Assembly (NCBI RefSeq): GCF_003173335.1
Contig: NZ_QGMZ01000011.1
Span: forward strand, 62,001-126,000
Length of the DNA: 64,000 bases
Source of the DNA: Methanospirillum stamsii
Lineage (GTDB): Archaea > Halobacteriota > Methanomicrobia > Methanomicrobiales > Methanospirillaceae
Reading direction: 5' to 3'
The position numbers and the translations under genes are program-made. Positions 27,377 through 36,473 of the stretch are shown one piece after another; within the stretch, counting starts at the first letter, position 1, and each line of letters opens with the position of its first letter. Under the pieces are notes generated by a model that worked only from the letters and a program-made list of their open reading frames with translations, was not told the DNA's origin and searched no databases.

Positions 27377-27940
27377 TTATATATGACCCATATTCCGGAG
27401 TAATAATTTTACATCAAGCCAAATCACAAGTTCAGTACTATCCTTATCCCTATCTTTTATCTTCTTTTTTATAATTCCCAGAATATGAGATGATTCATCA
27501 CCCGCAGTTGCAGTCTGATCTATCTGACTTGCATAATATGTAGAAACAGTAAGAACATCATCTACCATTATTCCTATTTTTGCATGAGTAAGCCGGTCGT
27601 CAAGAACAATTATTCTGGTTTCCTCTTCAGACAAAACAGTACTTGAAGTAATTGCAAGTTGTTGTTTGAGATCAATAATTGTAGTAATTTCTCCTCTTAA
27701 ATCAATAATACCTTTTATATAGACCGGACTGTTAGGAAGTTTAGTAATCCGGGTATATTCAACTACTACCTTGACATCAAATAGTTCTATCGCAAAATGC
27801 TCATTTCCAAGTAAAAATTCAACAACCTGAAAAGATTCTTCCGTTGAATCATTAGAAGAGTTATGATTTTTTTTCGATCCAAATAATCCATTCGTATCAT
27901 CAGAAATTATCGATGATGATCCTGGAATACTGACTGCCAT
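27377..27940 (-). CDS. CheW-like chemotaxis coupling protein
   Basis: From ATG at 27940 the protein has 187 residues. After a Ser/Asn-rich leader of about 35 residues comes a CheW domain: QVVEFLLGNEHFAIELFDV, RITKLPNSPVYIKGIIDLRGEI and TTIIDLKQQL, ending KLLLRNM. CheW links receptors to CheA. No cheA, receptor or flagellar genes are near, so it could belong to a distant Che system. The frame extends to 28018 but would overlap the upstream CARDB gene. Confidence 0.87.
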   Translation of the reverse strand: MAVSIPGSSSIISDDTNGLFGSKKNHNSSNDSTEESFQVVEFLLGNEHFAIELFDVKVVVEYTRITKLPNSPVYIKGIIDLRGEITTIIDLKQQLAITSSTVLSEEETRIIVLDDRLTHAKIGIMVDDVLTVSTYYASQIDQTATAGDESSHILGIIKKKIKDRDKDSTELVIWLDVKLLLRNMGHI

Positions 27941-27996
27941 AAGATAGTATTTGAATGTCTGAATTGAAATACTCTTTTTAAAAAAAATAAAAAAAG

Positions 27997-29667
27997 TTAA
28001 CAGTAACCAAAAACACAAGGGCCGATTACAAATCTTCCAACATTTATATTATTTGATTTATCAAGTTCAGGCATCTCATCACCACAATATGACATAAATG
28101 AACAGGGATCGATAACAGAATACCAATAATATACACCATTTTTTAGTTCTGAAAGAATTGTGACCGGGGTGGTTTTTACTAACTGTTCACCGACACATAT
28201 CCTGTCAACGTTCCATACACCAAGATATGTTGCAGTTGACGGATCAAAATCTGAATACGGTGAAAGGTAGTATGCAACTGCAACATTATTGGCACAGGCG
28301 TTACCAATATTTGTTATTGTATCGATAATTTCAACTGTATCTCCCGGAATGCCACGGGGAAATTTTGTATTTATGTGTGTTAGATCAGGTATTTTTGCTG
28401 TCGGACTATATTCCACACGAACAGGACGGTTACCAGTCCAGTAATTATTATCAGTGTTTACTTCCGGGGGATTTGATGTTACAGAAATTTTTTTAGAAAA
28501 ATAATATATTCCGGGTCTAATATTGGAAGGGATTCCTAATGTTTCCTCTGAAGATCGAATTTCGCCAGGTTTTACATTATGCATAGTCCACCAGGCAAGA
28601 TGAGTTCCTTTGGAACCATCATCATAAGAAGAGAGCAAATATTCGACCCGGACTATTCCTGCTACTGTGCCCCCGATATTCTGAACTGAATCACTTATTT
28701 GAAAACTTTCTCCGATATTCATAATATCCGGATATTCAGTTTTTACGGTAGTTAAATCTGGTTCACTCGTAGTTTGAACCTGATTAATTGTCACAACAGG
28801 AGTCACTAGGGGTTTTGCATTTTCCACAAAAACAGGATTCTCAGAAACCCAGTAAAGTTCTGAATAACCTTCGGATACTCCAATAGGTAGGAAAGAGGCA
28901 ATAAGGTAATAATCACCTTCGGGAATTTGTTCATGTACTATGATTCTGCTATCTTCGTACGACTCTCCCATATTGGCTATCGTAATTTCAGGACTTTCTC
29001 CCAAAAAAATCAGATTTTCATCAATAAGACCGGTAGCAGATAAATAATAAGATAATTTTGAGATAACGGGATATGTCTCATTTGTATTTCTAATCCAGGA
29101 TTTTATTGAATATTCCTCTCCTAACGGTAAAGAAGAATCAAAAGACTCAAAAAACCCAGATAGACTTCCCTCCTCTAAACCCATAATAGTAATATCGGAG
29201 AGTAATCCGGAAACTTCCATTTCAGATCCAGAGGAAAGAACAATATCATTTACCTGTATGATTCGGATGACATGATATGTTCCAGGAGCCATATCTGCTG
29301 GAACAGGAGATGAAAAATTGAGTGTTTTTTGTCCGCCAGGGACTAAATTGTCAACTATCTGAGTACTAATGTAGGTATCAGAATCCGGATCTGATTCTTT
29401 TTCTAAATAATATTGAAGACTGAACGGACCTGTTGATGTAGAACCTTTGTTTCGAATCGTATCGAGAATATGAAGATAGGTTCCTGCCTGAATCACAGAA
29501 GGTATCTCCATTTTTATTCCGGAAATTTCAGGTATTTCATTAATTTTATCATCTGCTCTCACAAATGACGAAAATAATGAAATGTTATGATATCCAGGAA
29601 TAGAAAAGATTATTCCACTAATTAAAAGGAAAAAAATGATAAAATTTATGCGTTTTTTAAAATTCAT
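27997..29667 (-). CDS. Secreted CARDB-repeat protein
   Basis: The 556-residue protein has a signal peptide (FIIFFLLISGIIFSIPGYH) and four tandem Ig-like CARDB modules of about 120 residues. Each has a phrase such as GTYLHILDTIRNKGS, GESFQISDSVQNIGG or GDTVEIIDTITNIGN, followed by YYLS and a VPGG/KPGE turn. The C-terminus has paired cysteines (SYCGDEM and CVFGYC) but no membrane anchor. It is likely an extracellular adhesin-like or scaffold protein. It is followed by the CheW gene on the same strand. Confidence 0.8.
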   Translation of the reverse strand: MNFKKRINFIIFFLLISGIIFSIPGYHNISLFSSFVRADDKINEIPEISGIKMEIPSVIQAGTYLHILDTIRNKGSTSTGPFSLQYYLEKESDPDSDTYISTQIVDNLVPGGQKTLNFSSPVPADMAPGTYHVIRIIQVNDIVLSSGSEMEVSGLLSDITIMGLEEGSLSGFFESFDSSLPLGEEYSIKSWIRNTNETYPVISKLSYYLSATGLIDENLIFLGESPEITIANMGESYEDSRIIVHEQIPEGDYYLIASFLPIGVSEGYSELYWVSENPVFVENAKPLVTPVVTINQVQTTSEPDLTTVKTEYPDIMNIGESFQISDSVQNIGGTVAGIVRVEYLLSSYDDGSKGTHLAWWTMHNVKPGEIRSSEETLGIPSNIRPGIYYFSKKISVTSNPPEVNTDNNYWTGNRPVRVEYSPTAKIPDLTHINTKFPRGIPGDTVEIIDTITNIGNACANNVAVAYYLSPYSDFDPSTATYLGVWNVDRICVGEQLVKTTPVTILSELKNGVYYWYSVIDPCSFMSYCGDEMPELDKSNNINVGRFVIGPCVFGYC

Positions 29668-29712
29668 ATATCTGGGTATATTCTGTCTGATAAAAGTCTT
29701 TTGGGATAAAAA

Positions 29713-30231
29713 TTATTTATCTCCCATGTACCTTTGTGCGATACCAAGTACGGTTATAAGAGCTAAAAATGCAGACAGGGGAGACATTGGTGTTTCTTCC
29801 TTTGTGCCACCTTTAAGAAGAAGTTCTTTGTCAATCCGATACTTAACAACATCAGGATCAATTGCTATTGCCATATCATAGGCATAAGCTGCTTCAGGAT
29901 ACTTTCCAAGAAGTCCATAAGCGGTTCCCATGTTATCGTAGGCCATAGAGGAATTAGGAACGAGAGTTACCGTCTCATTCCATGCCATTATGGCTTTTTC
30001 ATAATCTTTAAGTCCCGCGTACGCAAGACCAACATTATACCACGCATTTGCTGAGAGAGTCGGATCGATATTTTTTGCCTGGAGCCAATATTCTATGGCG
30101 TGTTCTAATGATCCATTGGCATAATATGCATTTCCCGTATTAAATAAATCCTCTCCGGCCTGCATGGGTGTTGCAGAAACACCCAGTATAAGCATGGGAA
30201 TCAAAATAAGGATTAGTATTTTTTTATGCAT
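29713..30231 (-). CDS. Secreted TPR protein with C-terminal anchor
   Basis: The 172-residue protein has a signal peptide (ILILILIPMLILGVSATPMQ), three to four TPR units (LFNTGNAYYANGSLEHAIEYW; AWYNVGLAYAGLKDYEKAI; AYDNMGTAYGLLGKYPEAAYA) and a C-terminal helix preceded by EETPMSP and followed by a basic tail. The layout mirrors the TPR protein at 11920-12597. It is probably a membrane-attached outside scaffold. Confidence 0.8.
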   Translation of the reverse strand: MHKKILILILIPMLILGVSATPMQAGEDLFNTGNAYYANGSLEHAIEYWLQAKNIDPTLSANAWYNVGLAYAGLKDYEKAIMAWNETVTLVPNSSMAYDNMGTAYGLLGKYPEAAYAYDMAIAIDPDVVKYRIDKELLLKGGTKEETPMSPLSAFLALITVLGIAQRYMGDK

Positions 30232-30304
30232 CCTGATACTCTTAACTATCTGTATTCAGCCTTTGTTAAGATTCTTCTCATACCAGGAAAAAATCGAAAA
30301 AAAA

Positions 30305-31018
30305 TTATGATGATCCTGCTGCCCCGGTTACAATACTTAAAGACGATACTATTTCAGAAAGCATCTCAATTGGAATGCCCATTACCATCTCTCCATCTTC
30401 AATTCCGGAGAATTTTCTTGAACCATCACATCCCAATGAGTAATTTGGTGTACCACTCAGATAGACCTGCGCACATGCATCTGAACAGACTGATTGTATT
30501 CCGGAGAAATTTGAAGTGATTCTTCCTCCCAGACGATACAGATTACTTTGAGCCAGTTTTAACATTGCTTTTGGATTTGTTACAATTAAAACAAGAGTTG
30601 GATCAAAGGGAGTATTTTCAAGGGGAGAGTACAATGTTGCATGCGTGGTCAGAGATTCAACATGTGGAACACGATCAATTGTTCTTTTACATGCAGGCCA
30701 GCTTTCAAATTTACCAAGTTTGTAATAAAATTCTCCGGTTTTCAGACTTGGAGTTAACTCACGAAGACCAAGAGCCCATGATCCACCCATACAGGCATGG
30801 TTTTCAACCGTTGCATAGAATATTTTCCCTTCTTTTCTTGCAAGTCCCACCATCTGACAATGTCTCATATTTTCAGAAATGTGGGTCATTCCCTGGGGGA
30901 TATCTTCTGCAGTTTTACAAAATTTAAATGCAACCGGAGATCCTTCAAGATTTAGAGTATTCTTTAAAATTTTCGATGCCGCTACATAATCAATCCTGGT
31001 TCTGATAGTGTCCTGCAT
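30305..31018 (-). CDS. DUF169 family protein
   Basis: The 237-residue protein fits DUF169, a family common in methanogens and anaerobes. Typical blocks are GSPVAFKFCKTAEDIPQGM, CQMVGLARKEGKIFYAT, NHACMGGSWALGL and the late SDACAQVYLSGTPNYSLGCDGSRK. The several conserved cysteines suggest a metal or redox role, but the function is not established. It ends in SSLSIVTGAAGSS. No partner gene is close. Confidence 0.85.
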   Translation of the reverse strand: MQDTIRTRIDYVAASKILKNTLNLEGSPVAFKFCKTAEDIPQGMTHISENMRHCQMVGLARKEGKIFYATVENHACMGGSWALGLRELTPSLKTGEFYYKLGKFESWPACKRTIDRVPHVESLTTHATLYSPLENTPFDPTLVLIVTNPKAMLKLAQSNLYRLGGRITSNFSGIQSVCSDACAQVYLSGTPNYSLGCDGSRKFSGIEDGEMVMGIPIEMLSEIVSSLSIVTGAAGSS

Positions 31019-31076
31019 AATAATCAGTCCTCTTGACCATATCTGATGAAGAATAAGTTATAGTTTTCTTAAATGA

Positions 31077-31898
31077 TCAGAGGTGTCGAAGTTTGTGATT
31101 AATTTTTTCAAAAAAATTCTGTCCGGCATCGATGAATTGTGCAGGGGTTGGAGATTTTGATAATTCTATCTTACAACTTTCATCCAGATGAATCTCAGTC
31201 TGACCATCAATAACCAGTTTAACGGGCTTTACTCCTTCGAGTGAAACACAGACTATGCGGGAAGAATCAATCAGATGCGGACGATTGGACAACATAAAAG
31301 GAGCGAGAGGAACCATAAGAAATCCTTCAACCCTTGGATCTACAATTGGCCCACCTGCGCTCATGGCATATGCAGTTGATCCAGTCGGAGTGCTGATTAT
31401 CAGACCATCTGATCTAAACCTCTCAGCAATATTTCCATTAATAAAAATGGAAAATTTTAACATTTTCGCAGGTCTTTCAGTTACGATTAGCGCTTCATTC
31501 AGGGCATTCCCTATTATTTTACCATTTAACCGGAATTCAATCCTCATGCGAGTTTCTATTGGAAGAGGTTTAGAGAGACCAAGAATAAATGAACTGGCAT
31601 TTTCCGGTTCAATATCAGCTAAAAATCCTACTTCACCATAATTAATACCAAGAATTGGTATCTGTACGGGCATTCTCTGAGTTGCCAGCAGAATCGTTCC
31701 ATCTCCACCAACGACAACTAAAAGATCAGGAATATTTTCTGGATTGAAAAGTAAAATTCCAGGATCCGCAATGTCTTTTTTACATATTCGGACACGATTT
31801 CCATTCCGGATTAAATCATCCCGCAAACTATCTGAGAAAGTGGCGGCTCTATCATCAGCAAATCTGGGCAGAATTAAAATATCCATAGAACTTGCCAT
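31077..31898 (-). CDS. nadK: NAD kinase
   Basis: This ATP-NAD kinase makes NADP. The diagnostic motif VVVGGDGTILLATQRM is near residue 60, and the second block STPTGSTAYAMSAGGPIV is central. With ATG at 31898 the protein has 273 residues, and GGTGA lies 4 bases before that ATG. The frame opens earlier with TTG at 31919 inside the upstream gene. It is 4 bases after the IMPase/FBPase gene. In Methanocaldococcus the two activities are fused in one protein (MJ0917, NAD kinase plus NADP phosphatase). Confidence 0.9.
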   Translation of the reverse strand: MASSMDILILPRFADDRAATFSDSLRDDLIRNGNRVRICKKDIADPGILLFNPENIPDLLVVVGGDGTILLATQRMPVQIPILGINYGEVGFLADIEPENASSFILGLSKPLPIETRMRIEFRLNGKIIGNALNEALIVTERPAKMLKFSIFINGNIAERFRSDGLIISTPTGSTAYAMSAGGPIVDPRVEGFLMVPLAPFMLSNRPHLIDSSRIVCVSLEGVKPVKLVIDGQTEIHLDESCKIELSKSPTPAQFIDAGQNFFEKINHKLRHL

Positions 31899-31902
31899 TG
31901 AT

Positions 31903-32679
31903 TCACCGTAGATATTCAATTACTTTTCTATGCAGGCATTTATTTGTCCCGACCAGACAGTTACCAATACTTACTTCATCAGGAAGTATGAGACGGTTAC
32001 CATCCCGGTCTGTCACAATTCCTCCTGCTTCTTCAAGGATTAATATACCCGCTGCAGCATCAGTTGCTCTGAGTGTCTGCCTTAGATCAACAAAACCATC
32101 AATCTTTCCGGCACCCACATAAGAAAGTTCCAGAGCGGATGCTCCAAACTGCCGGAATCTTCTGATTTTTCTGATTAAATTTACAACCCGATCATATTGG
32201 AAATGTTTTCCATAAATACTCATTGCGCTTGTATGCAATTCATTGGTATCAGAAACTCGTATCGGTTTACCATTTAATGTTGCCCCTTTGCCACATGAAG
32301 CAGTAAAAATATCACCATTTGCCAAATTTCCTACAAACCCGTGTAAAATTCTTCCTTCTTCAGCATAAGCAATTGAAACGGCAAAAAAAGGGATATCCAT
32401 TATTGCATTATATGTCCCGTCAACAGGATCCAGAAATATTGTCCCTTTATTTCCGGTTACTTCTACTTTTCCGGCTTCTTCACTAATAATCAGACGACAC
32501 AATTCATTTTTTCGGAGGAGTTCAATTGCGATATCCTCTGCAATTTTATCTATAAATTTTGTCGGAGTTCCGTCAGCCCCTAATCCAGTAACCAGATTTC
32601 CCTGTTCAGTACCAACCAGAGGAATGATAGCAGAGCGAATCGAAGAAAAGATGTTTAAGCTTACTGAATTAAAGTCCAT
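31903..32679 (-). CDS. IMPase/FBPase-type phosphatase (possible NADP phosphatase)
   Basis: The 258-residue protein belongs to the lithium-sensitive phosphatase superfamily. The metal motifs are EEAGKVEV, FLDPVDGTYNAIMDIPFFA and RATDAAAGILILEEAGG. Archaeal members act on inositol-1-phosphate and fructose-1,6-bisphosphate, and some remove the 2'-phosphate of NADP. The neighbour nadK favours the last role in addition. The start at 32679 is 85 bases from the divergent aIF5A gene. Confidence 0.88.
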   Translation of the reverse strand: MDFNSVSLNIFSSIRSAIIPLVGTEQGNLVTGLGADGTPTKFIDKIAEDIAIELLRKNELCRLIISEEAGKVEVTGNKGTIFLDPVDGTYNAIMDIPFFAVSIAYAEEGRILHGFVGNLANGDIFTASCGKGATLNGKPIRVSDTNELHTSAMSIYGKHFQYDRVVNLIRKIRRFRQFGASALELSYVGAGKIDGFVDLRQTLRATDAAAGILILEEAGGIVTDRDGNRLILPDEVSIGNCLVGTNKCLHRKVIEYLR

Positions 32680-32731
32680 AACTTTCTCCGGTATTAAAAA
32701 AATCGTGCGGTGTATTTATGTAAGGGAGATA

Positions 32732-32741
32732 CATAAATATA
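32732..32741 (+). promoter_or_regulatory. TATA-like box of the aIF5A gene
   Basis: CATAAATATA lies 24-33 bases before the ATG at 32765, a fitting distance for a very short leader. The sequence AAGGTG at 32755-32760 just before the ATG could be a Shine-Dalgarno site if the transcript starts earlier, for example from the AT tract near 32712. Confidence 0.4.
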
Positions 32742-32764
32742 ACCAGCTTTTCCCAAGGTGTTTT

Positions 32765-33148
32765 ATGAAAGAACAGACCGAAGTAGGCAAACTGAAAGAA
32801 GGTAAATATTTATTAGTCGAAGATGAACCGTGCAAGATCCTTTCAATATCAGTATCCAAACCTGGGAAACATGGTGCAGCAAAGGCTCGTCTTGACGTTA
32901 TGGGAATTTTTGACGGTGTCAAGCGTTCAATCGTTCAACCGGTTTCAGCAAAGGTATATGCTCCTATTGTAGAGAGGAGAAATGCGCAGGTAATATCGAT
33001 TGCTGGTAATGTTGTCCAGATGATGGATCTTGAAGATTTTTCAAACTTTGAAGTAACTGTCACAGACGATGTTGTCGGGAGAATTGAAGCGGGTAAAGAG
33101 ACAATGTATATTTATTCTATGGAAAAAAGAAAAATCGATTTTCTTTAA
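32765..33148 (+). CDS. eif5A: Translation factor aIF5A
   Basis: The 127-residue protein is archaeal IF5A, which helps peptide-bond formation at stalled ribosomes. The hypusine loop SKPGKHGAAKARL holds the modified lysine (in PGKHG). The N-terminal SH3-like part is followed by an OB fold (RRNAQVISIAGNVVQMMDLEDF). Start ATG 32765 gives the normal length; the frame is open back to 32624 but overlaps the divergent phosphatase. It ends 6 bases before the convergent gene at 33155. Confidence 0.95.
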   Translation: MKEQTEVGKLKEGKYLLVEDEPCKILSISVSKPGKHGAAKARLDVMGIFDGVKRSIVQPVSAKVYAPIVERRNAQVISIAGNVVQMMDLEDFSNFEVTVTDDVVGRIEAGKETMYIYSMEKRKIDFL

Positions 33149-33154
33149 CTTTTT

Positions 33155-34465
33155 TTAAAATCTTATCGTTGGAAATGTATTAATTTTCCAGTATCCGTTT
33201 TCAATAATAAAAGATATTTCATAGGGTGTTTCATATTCTCTGGAATTTGTGTTCCACAAAAATGATCCTTTGACATTGCCCTCATCTAACCGATAAAAGG
33301 AATTATCAATCCTATAAGAAGTAATATTCACACCAGATTGTTTCATCAGATATAAATTACGAATAATTGTATCCTTTCCATTTTTCTCAATTATCTCATT
33401 AGAGAATAAATTAATAATTTCATTTTTAATTGGATCAGTTAAAAAATCTGAATTATACAAATTCACATAATAATCCATCATGTTTTTAAAATGTGAGGCC
33501 GGTTTATTTTCAGAATTTTGCTGTGTAATATTTGTATCCTTGCTTAACTGATAAGCAGGATCTGGCAATTTAATCTCTATTTGATATGATTTAATGTTTT
33601 GAGAAATGACTTCAACGCTATATGAATGATAACCTTCAAAGAATTTTTCTTTCCAAGGCCTTGGATCCCAATTTATTTGGATTTCATCCCCTTCTTCAGT
33701 CTTAATTTCATCCAATTCAGCCTTGCCACCACTATATGTTTCTTTATATGGGATTTCATCATCTCCTCTCCCGAATGTTCCCTTCCAAACTTTTGGATCT
33801 AGACCTCCTTCGGGTATGATTGTTTTAACTTCATTGGTATCGAGGTTTTTTACAATTATTTTAAAATATGGATTAAGGGCTGAAAGAGATTGAACGATAT
33901 TTTCATCTTCATCAACTTCTTCAAGAATGGGGTTTTGCAAATTTTCTGGCAGATCAACGGTATACCAAAGTTCCCAATATTTTGAGGGAATAAAAACAGG
34001 ACTTGAGAGTTGAGAATATTGACCATTAATAGTAGAAAATGTTTTTAAATTAACTGCAGGTTCTTTAAACGAATATCGTTGATATGAGGCAATATATTCC
34101 CGGGGAACGATTTTTTGACGAGTATCAATTCCAGGTTGCAACGTAACGGGAGATCCATTCCATGGTTCAAAACCCGGAGATGAAAAGTTTATATTTTTAG
34201 AATCATTTGTCAGATTACTTTCATCAAAAGAGAGATTCTGCAAATTAATTGTTTCATTAATTTCACTCGTATTATTAGAGTAAAAAGTCCCATTGTATGA
34301 TGCATTATCAAGAATAAGAGATTCATTCTTGCCCCCGAATAATCCGGATATTTCATCCGGAATTAATTTTGCTTCTTTTCCGGTTACAAGAGGTTTGATA
34401 TACATTGCCATTATCATAACGATAAGTATCGCCACGACGATAACAATCATATCCCGTTTTTCCAT
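33155..34465 (-). CDS. Membrane-anchored surface protein, paralogue A
   Basis: The 436-residue protein starts with MEKRDMIVIVVAILIVMIMAM, a short cytosolic tail and one membrane helix, with the remainder probably outside. The next 90 residues are rich in Asn and Ser with many glycosylation sequons. A beta-rich part near 150-290 (YWELWYTVDLPEN) and a C-terminal NTF2-like or lipocalin-like region follow. No known domain is clear. The anchor and the YWE(L/I)xY beta part are shared with the next gene upstream, so the two are tandem paralogues. Confidence 0.68.
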   Translation of the reverse strand: MEKRDMIVIVVAILIVMIMAMYIKPLVTGKEAKLIPDEISGLFGGKNESLILDNASYNGTFYSNNTSEINETINLQNLSFDESNLTNDSKNINFSSPGFEPWNGSPVTLQPGIDTRQKIVPREYIASYQRYSFKEPAVNLKTFSTINGQYSQLSSPVFIPSKYWELWYTVDLPENLQNPILEEVDEDENIVQSLSALNPYFKIIVKNLDTNEVKTIIPEGGLDPKVWKGTFGRGDDEIPYKETYSGGKAELDEIKTEEGDEIQINWDPRPWKEKFFEGYHSYSVEVISQNIKSYQIEIKLPDPAYQLSKDTNITQQNSENKPASHFKNMMDYYVNLYNSDFLTDPIKNEIINLFSNEIIEKNGKDTIIRNLYLMKQSGVNITSYRIDNSFYRLDEGNVKGSFLWNTNSREYETPYEISFIIENGYWKINTFPTIRF

Positions 34466-34471
34466 ACCTAC

Positions 34472-35122
34472 CTAGGTATCGCGTATGTACTTTAAAGGTA
34501 TCTGGATAGTGATGCGATATTCATCCAGTTGATTTGCATTAATATTCAGGAGATATTCTTTTCCACCTTCAAAAAACCGATAATCCTGGGGATTTTCTTC
34601 CTTTCCTTCTTTCCAGGTAATTGTCCGGATTGTCTTGAAAGCCCCATCAGATACCTCCTGAACATCCATGGAAAAAACTGCCTGCTGATTTGACGGAGTC
34701 ACATTATAATGAATTTCCCAGTAGGGTGTAGGAATCCTAAAAGAGGAAGTACTTCCTGCATATTTGCCTACAATTTCAGCATAATTTGTCATTTGAACTG
34801 CAGGCATTGGATTATCTGGCTCCGGTTGCCAGGTCATTGGTGTAATTTCTGGAGTTGGTTCAAGCGCAGATGTTTCTTTCACAACAGGACTTGCTATTGA
34901 CTCAACAAACTCCTGCTTCTCAGGTGTTTTTTGTTCAACCGGAGTTGAAACCGGTTCACTTGGAAGAGGTGTTTCAAACTGTTCTATTGGCGTAATTTCC
35001 AGAACAGGAGATTCTGGAAGAAGAATTACCGGTTGGCCGGTAAGCATTGGTTTCACCACGACAGCCATTATGAGTACTATAATTATTGCTGCGAAAATGA
35101 CAATTATATCCCGCTTTTCCAT
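34472..35122 (-). CDS. Membrane-anchored surface protein, paralogue B
   Basis: The 216-residue protein begins MEKRDIIVIFAAIIIVLIMAV, nearly the same anchor as paralogue A, then has a proline- and glutamate-rich linker (ITPIEQFETPLPSEPVSTP) and a beta domain (PYWEIHYNVTPSNQQAVFSM; FFEGGKEYLLNINANQLDEY). That domain matches the middle of paralogue A. It lacks the last 150 residues of A. A TATA box lies at 35156-35170 on this strand, and the gap between the two genes is 6 bases, so both are likely in one transcript. Confidence 0.68.
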   Translation of the reverse strand: MEKRDIIVIFAAIIIVLIMAVVVKPMLTGQPVILLPESPVLEITPIEQFETPLPSEPVSTPVEQKTPEKQEFVESIASPVVKETSALEPTPEITPMTWQPEPDNPMPAVQMTNYAEIVGKYAGSTSSFRIPTPYWEIHYNVTPSNQQAVFSMDVQEVSDGAFKTIRTITWKEGKEENPQDYRFFEGGKEYLLNINANQLDEYRITIQIPLKYIRDT

Positions 35123-35155
35123 CAGGTACCCCTCATCTGATAAAACTTGGGTGAC

Positions 35156-35170
35156 TTAAATATATATGTA
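35156..35170 (-). promoter_or_regulatory. TATA box of the paralogue pair
   Basis: The AT block TTAAATATATATGTA (plus-strand reading) lies 34-48 bases upstream of the start at 35122. It fits an archaeal promoter for the two tandem membrane-anchored genes, with a predicted short leader. Confidence 0.45.
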
Positions 35171-35282
35171 TCGTGAACCTCTCCTTGTCAAAAAAAAATC
35201 TCCATTTCAACAATTGAATCATGATCGTATTTATGCTAAAGAGAAGTGAATAATATGGAATCACTGATGAGGAAGAAGAATA

Positions 35283-36158
35283 ATGGCAGATAGTAATAAA
35301 CCAAATCCTGAAACCTGTGATAATAACTGTTCATCATGTCCCTCCGGGGCAACCTGCCCGTCAGCAGGAGGAAAACTCCCACCCAAGGCAAATATTGATG
35401 CGAAGCATACAATTCTTGTTTTATCCGGAAAAGGAGGAGTGGGAAAATCGACTGTCGCAGTAAACCTTGCATATGCCCTGTCAAATCATGGAAAAAATGT
35501 AGGTCTTCTTGATCTCGACATTCATGGACCGAATGTCCCAAAGATGCTTGGTATTGAAGATCACAAACTCCTGGCAGATCAGAATAAAATCGTACCGGTA
35601 AAAGTTACCGGAACCCTTCAGGTTGTTTCAATGGCTTTTCTCCTTCCGGAAAAACATTCTCCGGTAATCTGGCGTGGAGCGATGAAATCAGGTGCAATTA
35701 AACAATTTCTTGAAGATACCGAATGGGGTAGTCTTGATTATCTCGTAGTCGATCTTCCCCCGGGAACAGGAGATGAAGCTCTTACAATTGCACAACTCGC
35801 GCCTAATGTTCGTGGTGCAGTAATTGTCACAACCCCGCAGGAGGTTTCCACTCTGGACTCGACCAAGGCCATTACCTTTGTTGAACAACTTAATCTGAAA
35901 GTTATCGGTGTTATTGAAAACATGAGCGGATTCATATGTCCGCATTGTGGTGAATCAGTAGACCTCTTTGGAAAAGGTGGCGGAGAACGTATTGCAAAAG
36001 AACACAATGTTCCATTTCTTGGCAGCCTGCCATTAGATCCAGAAGTCAGAAAAGCAGGAGATGAAGGCAGACCATTCATTATCCGACAAAAAGATTCTCT
36101 GACCTGGAAAGCAGTAGATAATGTTATGGAACAACTGGTAAAAATTGTTGAAACTTAA
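35283..36158 (+). CDS. Mrp/NBP35 family Fe-S cluster carrier ATPase
   Basis: The 291-residue protein is a P-loop ATPase of the ApbC/Mrp/NBP35 group that carries and transfers iron-sulfur clusters. An N-terminal cysteine region (CDNNCSSCPSGATC) can bind a cluster as in NBP35. The deviant Walker A LSGKGGVGKSTVAVNLA is at about 44-60, then LDLDIHGPNVPKMLG, VDLPPGTGDEALT, and the bridging CPHC motif FICPHCGES near residue 220. Such carriers are important in methanogens, which have many iron-sulfur enzymes. Confidence 0.93.
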   Translation: MADSNKPNPETCDNNCSSCPSGATCPSAGGKLPPKANIDAKHTILVLSGKGGVGKSTVAVNLAYALSNHGKNVGLLDLDIHGPNVPKMLGIEDHKLLADQNKIVPVKVTGTLQVVSMAFLLPEKHSPVIWRGAMKSGAIKQFLEDTEWGSLDYLVVDLPPGTGDEALTIAQLAPNVRGAVIVTTPQEVSTLDSTKAITFVEQLNLKVIGVIENMSGFICPHCGESVDLFGKGGGERIAKEHNVPFLGSLPLDPEVRKAGDEGRPFIIRQKDSLTWKAVDNVMEQLVKIVET

Positions 36159-36159
36159 T

Positions 36160-36468
36160 ATGGATTATGTAAGAGTTCTCTGTGGGAAAGAAGAAAAACT
36201 TCCCATTTATTCAGATATTGCACATTGTCTTGAAAACATTACACAATTTCCTGACCTGATAGAACCCATATACCGTGATGCTATCACCCAGAATGAAATC
36301 ACATTAGAAAAACTTCGGTTTGCGCTACTACGATTGCAGTTATATTCAGAAATACATCGGAATAGTGACATGGAAGAAGCACAAAAAATGCGATTTGTTT
36401 CGGAAATGATAGAACGCACAATTTTTGGGGGGTTATTTATCGAACGGGAAAGTTATGTATCAGAGTAG
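36160..36468 (+). CDS. Small protein of unknown function (102 aa)
   Basis: I do not recognise this 102-residue protein. It starts MDYVRVLCGKEEKLPIYSDI and is mostly helical, with an acidic middle (NSDMEEAQKMRFVSEMIERT). It has no membrane segment. Its ATG lies 1 base after the Mrp ATPase stop and its end is 5 bases before the ACT-MBL gene, so all three are probably one transcript. Confidence 0.55.
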   Translation: MDYVRVLCGKEEKLPIYSDIAHCLENITQFPDLIEPIYRDAITQNEITLEKLRFALLRLQLYSEIHRNSDMEEAQKMRFVSEMIERTIFGGLFIERESYVSE

Positions 36469-36473
36469 ATATC

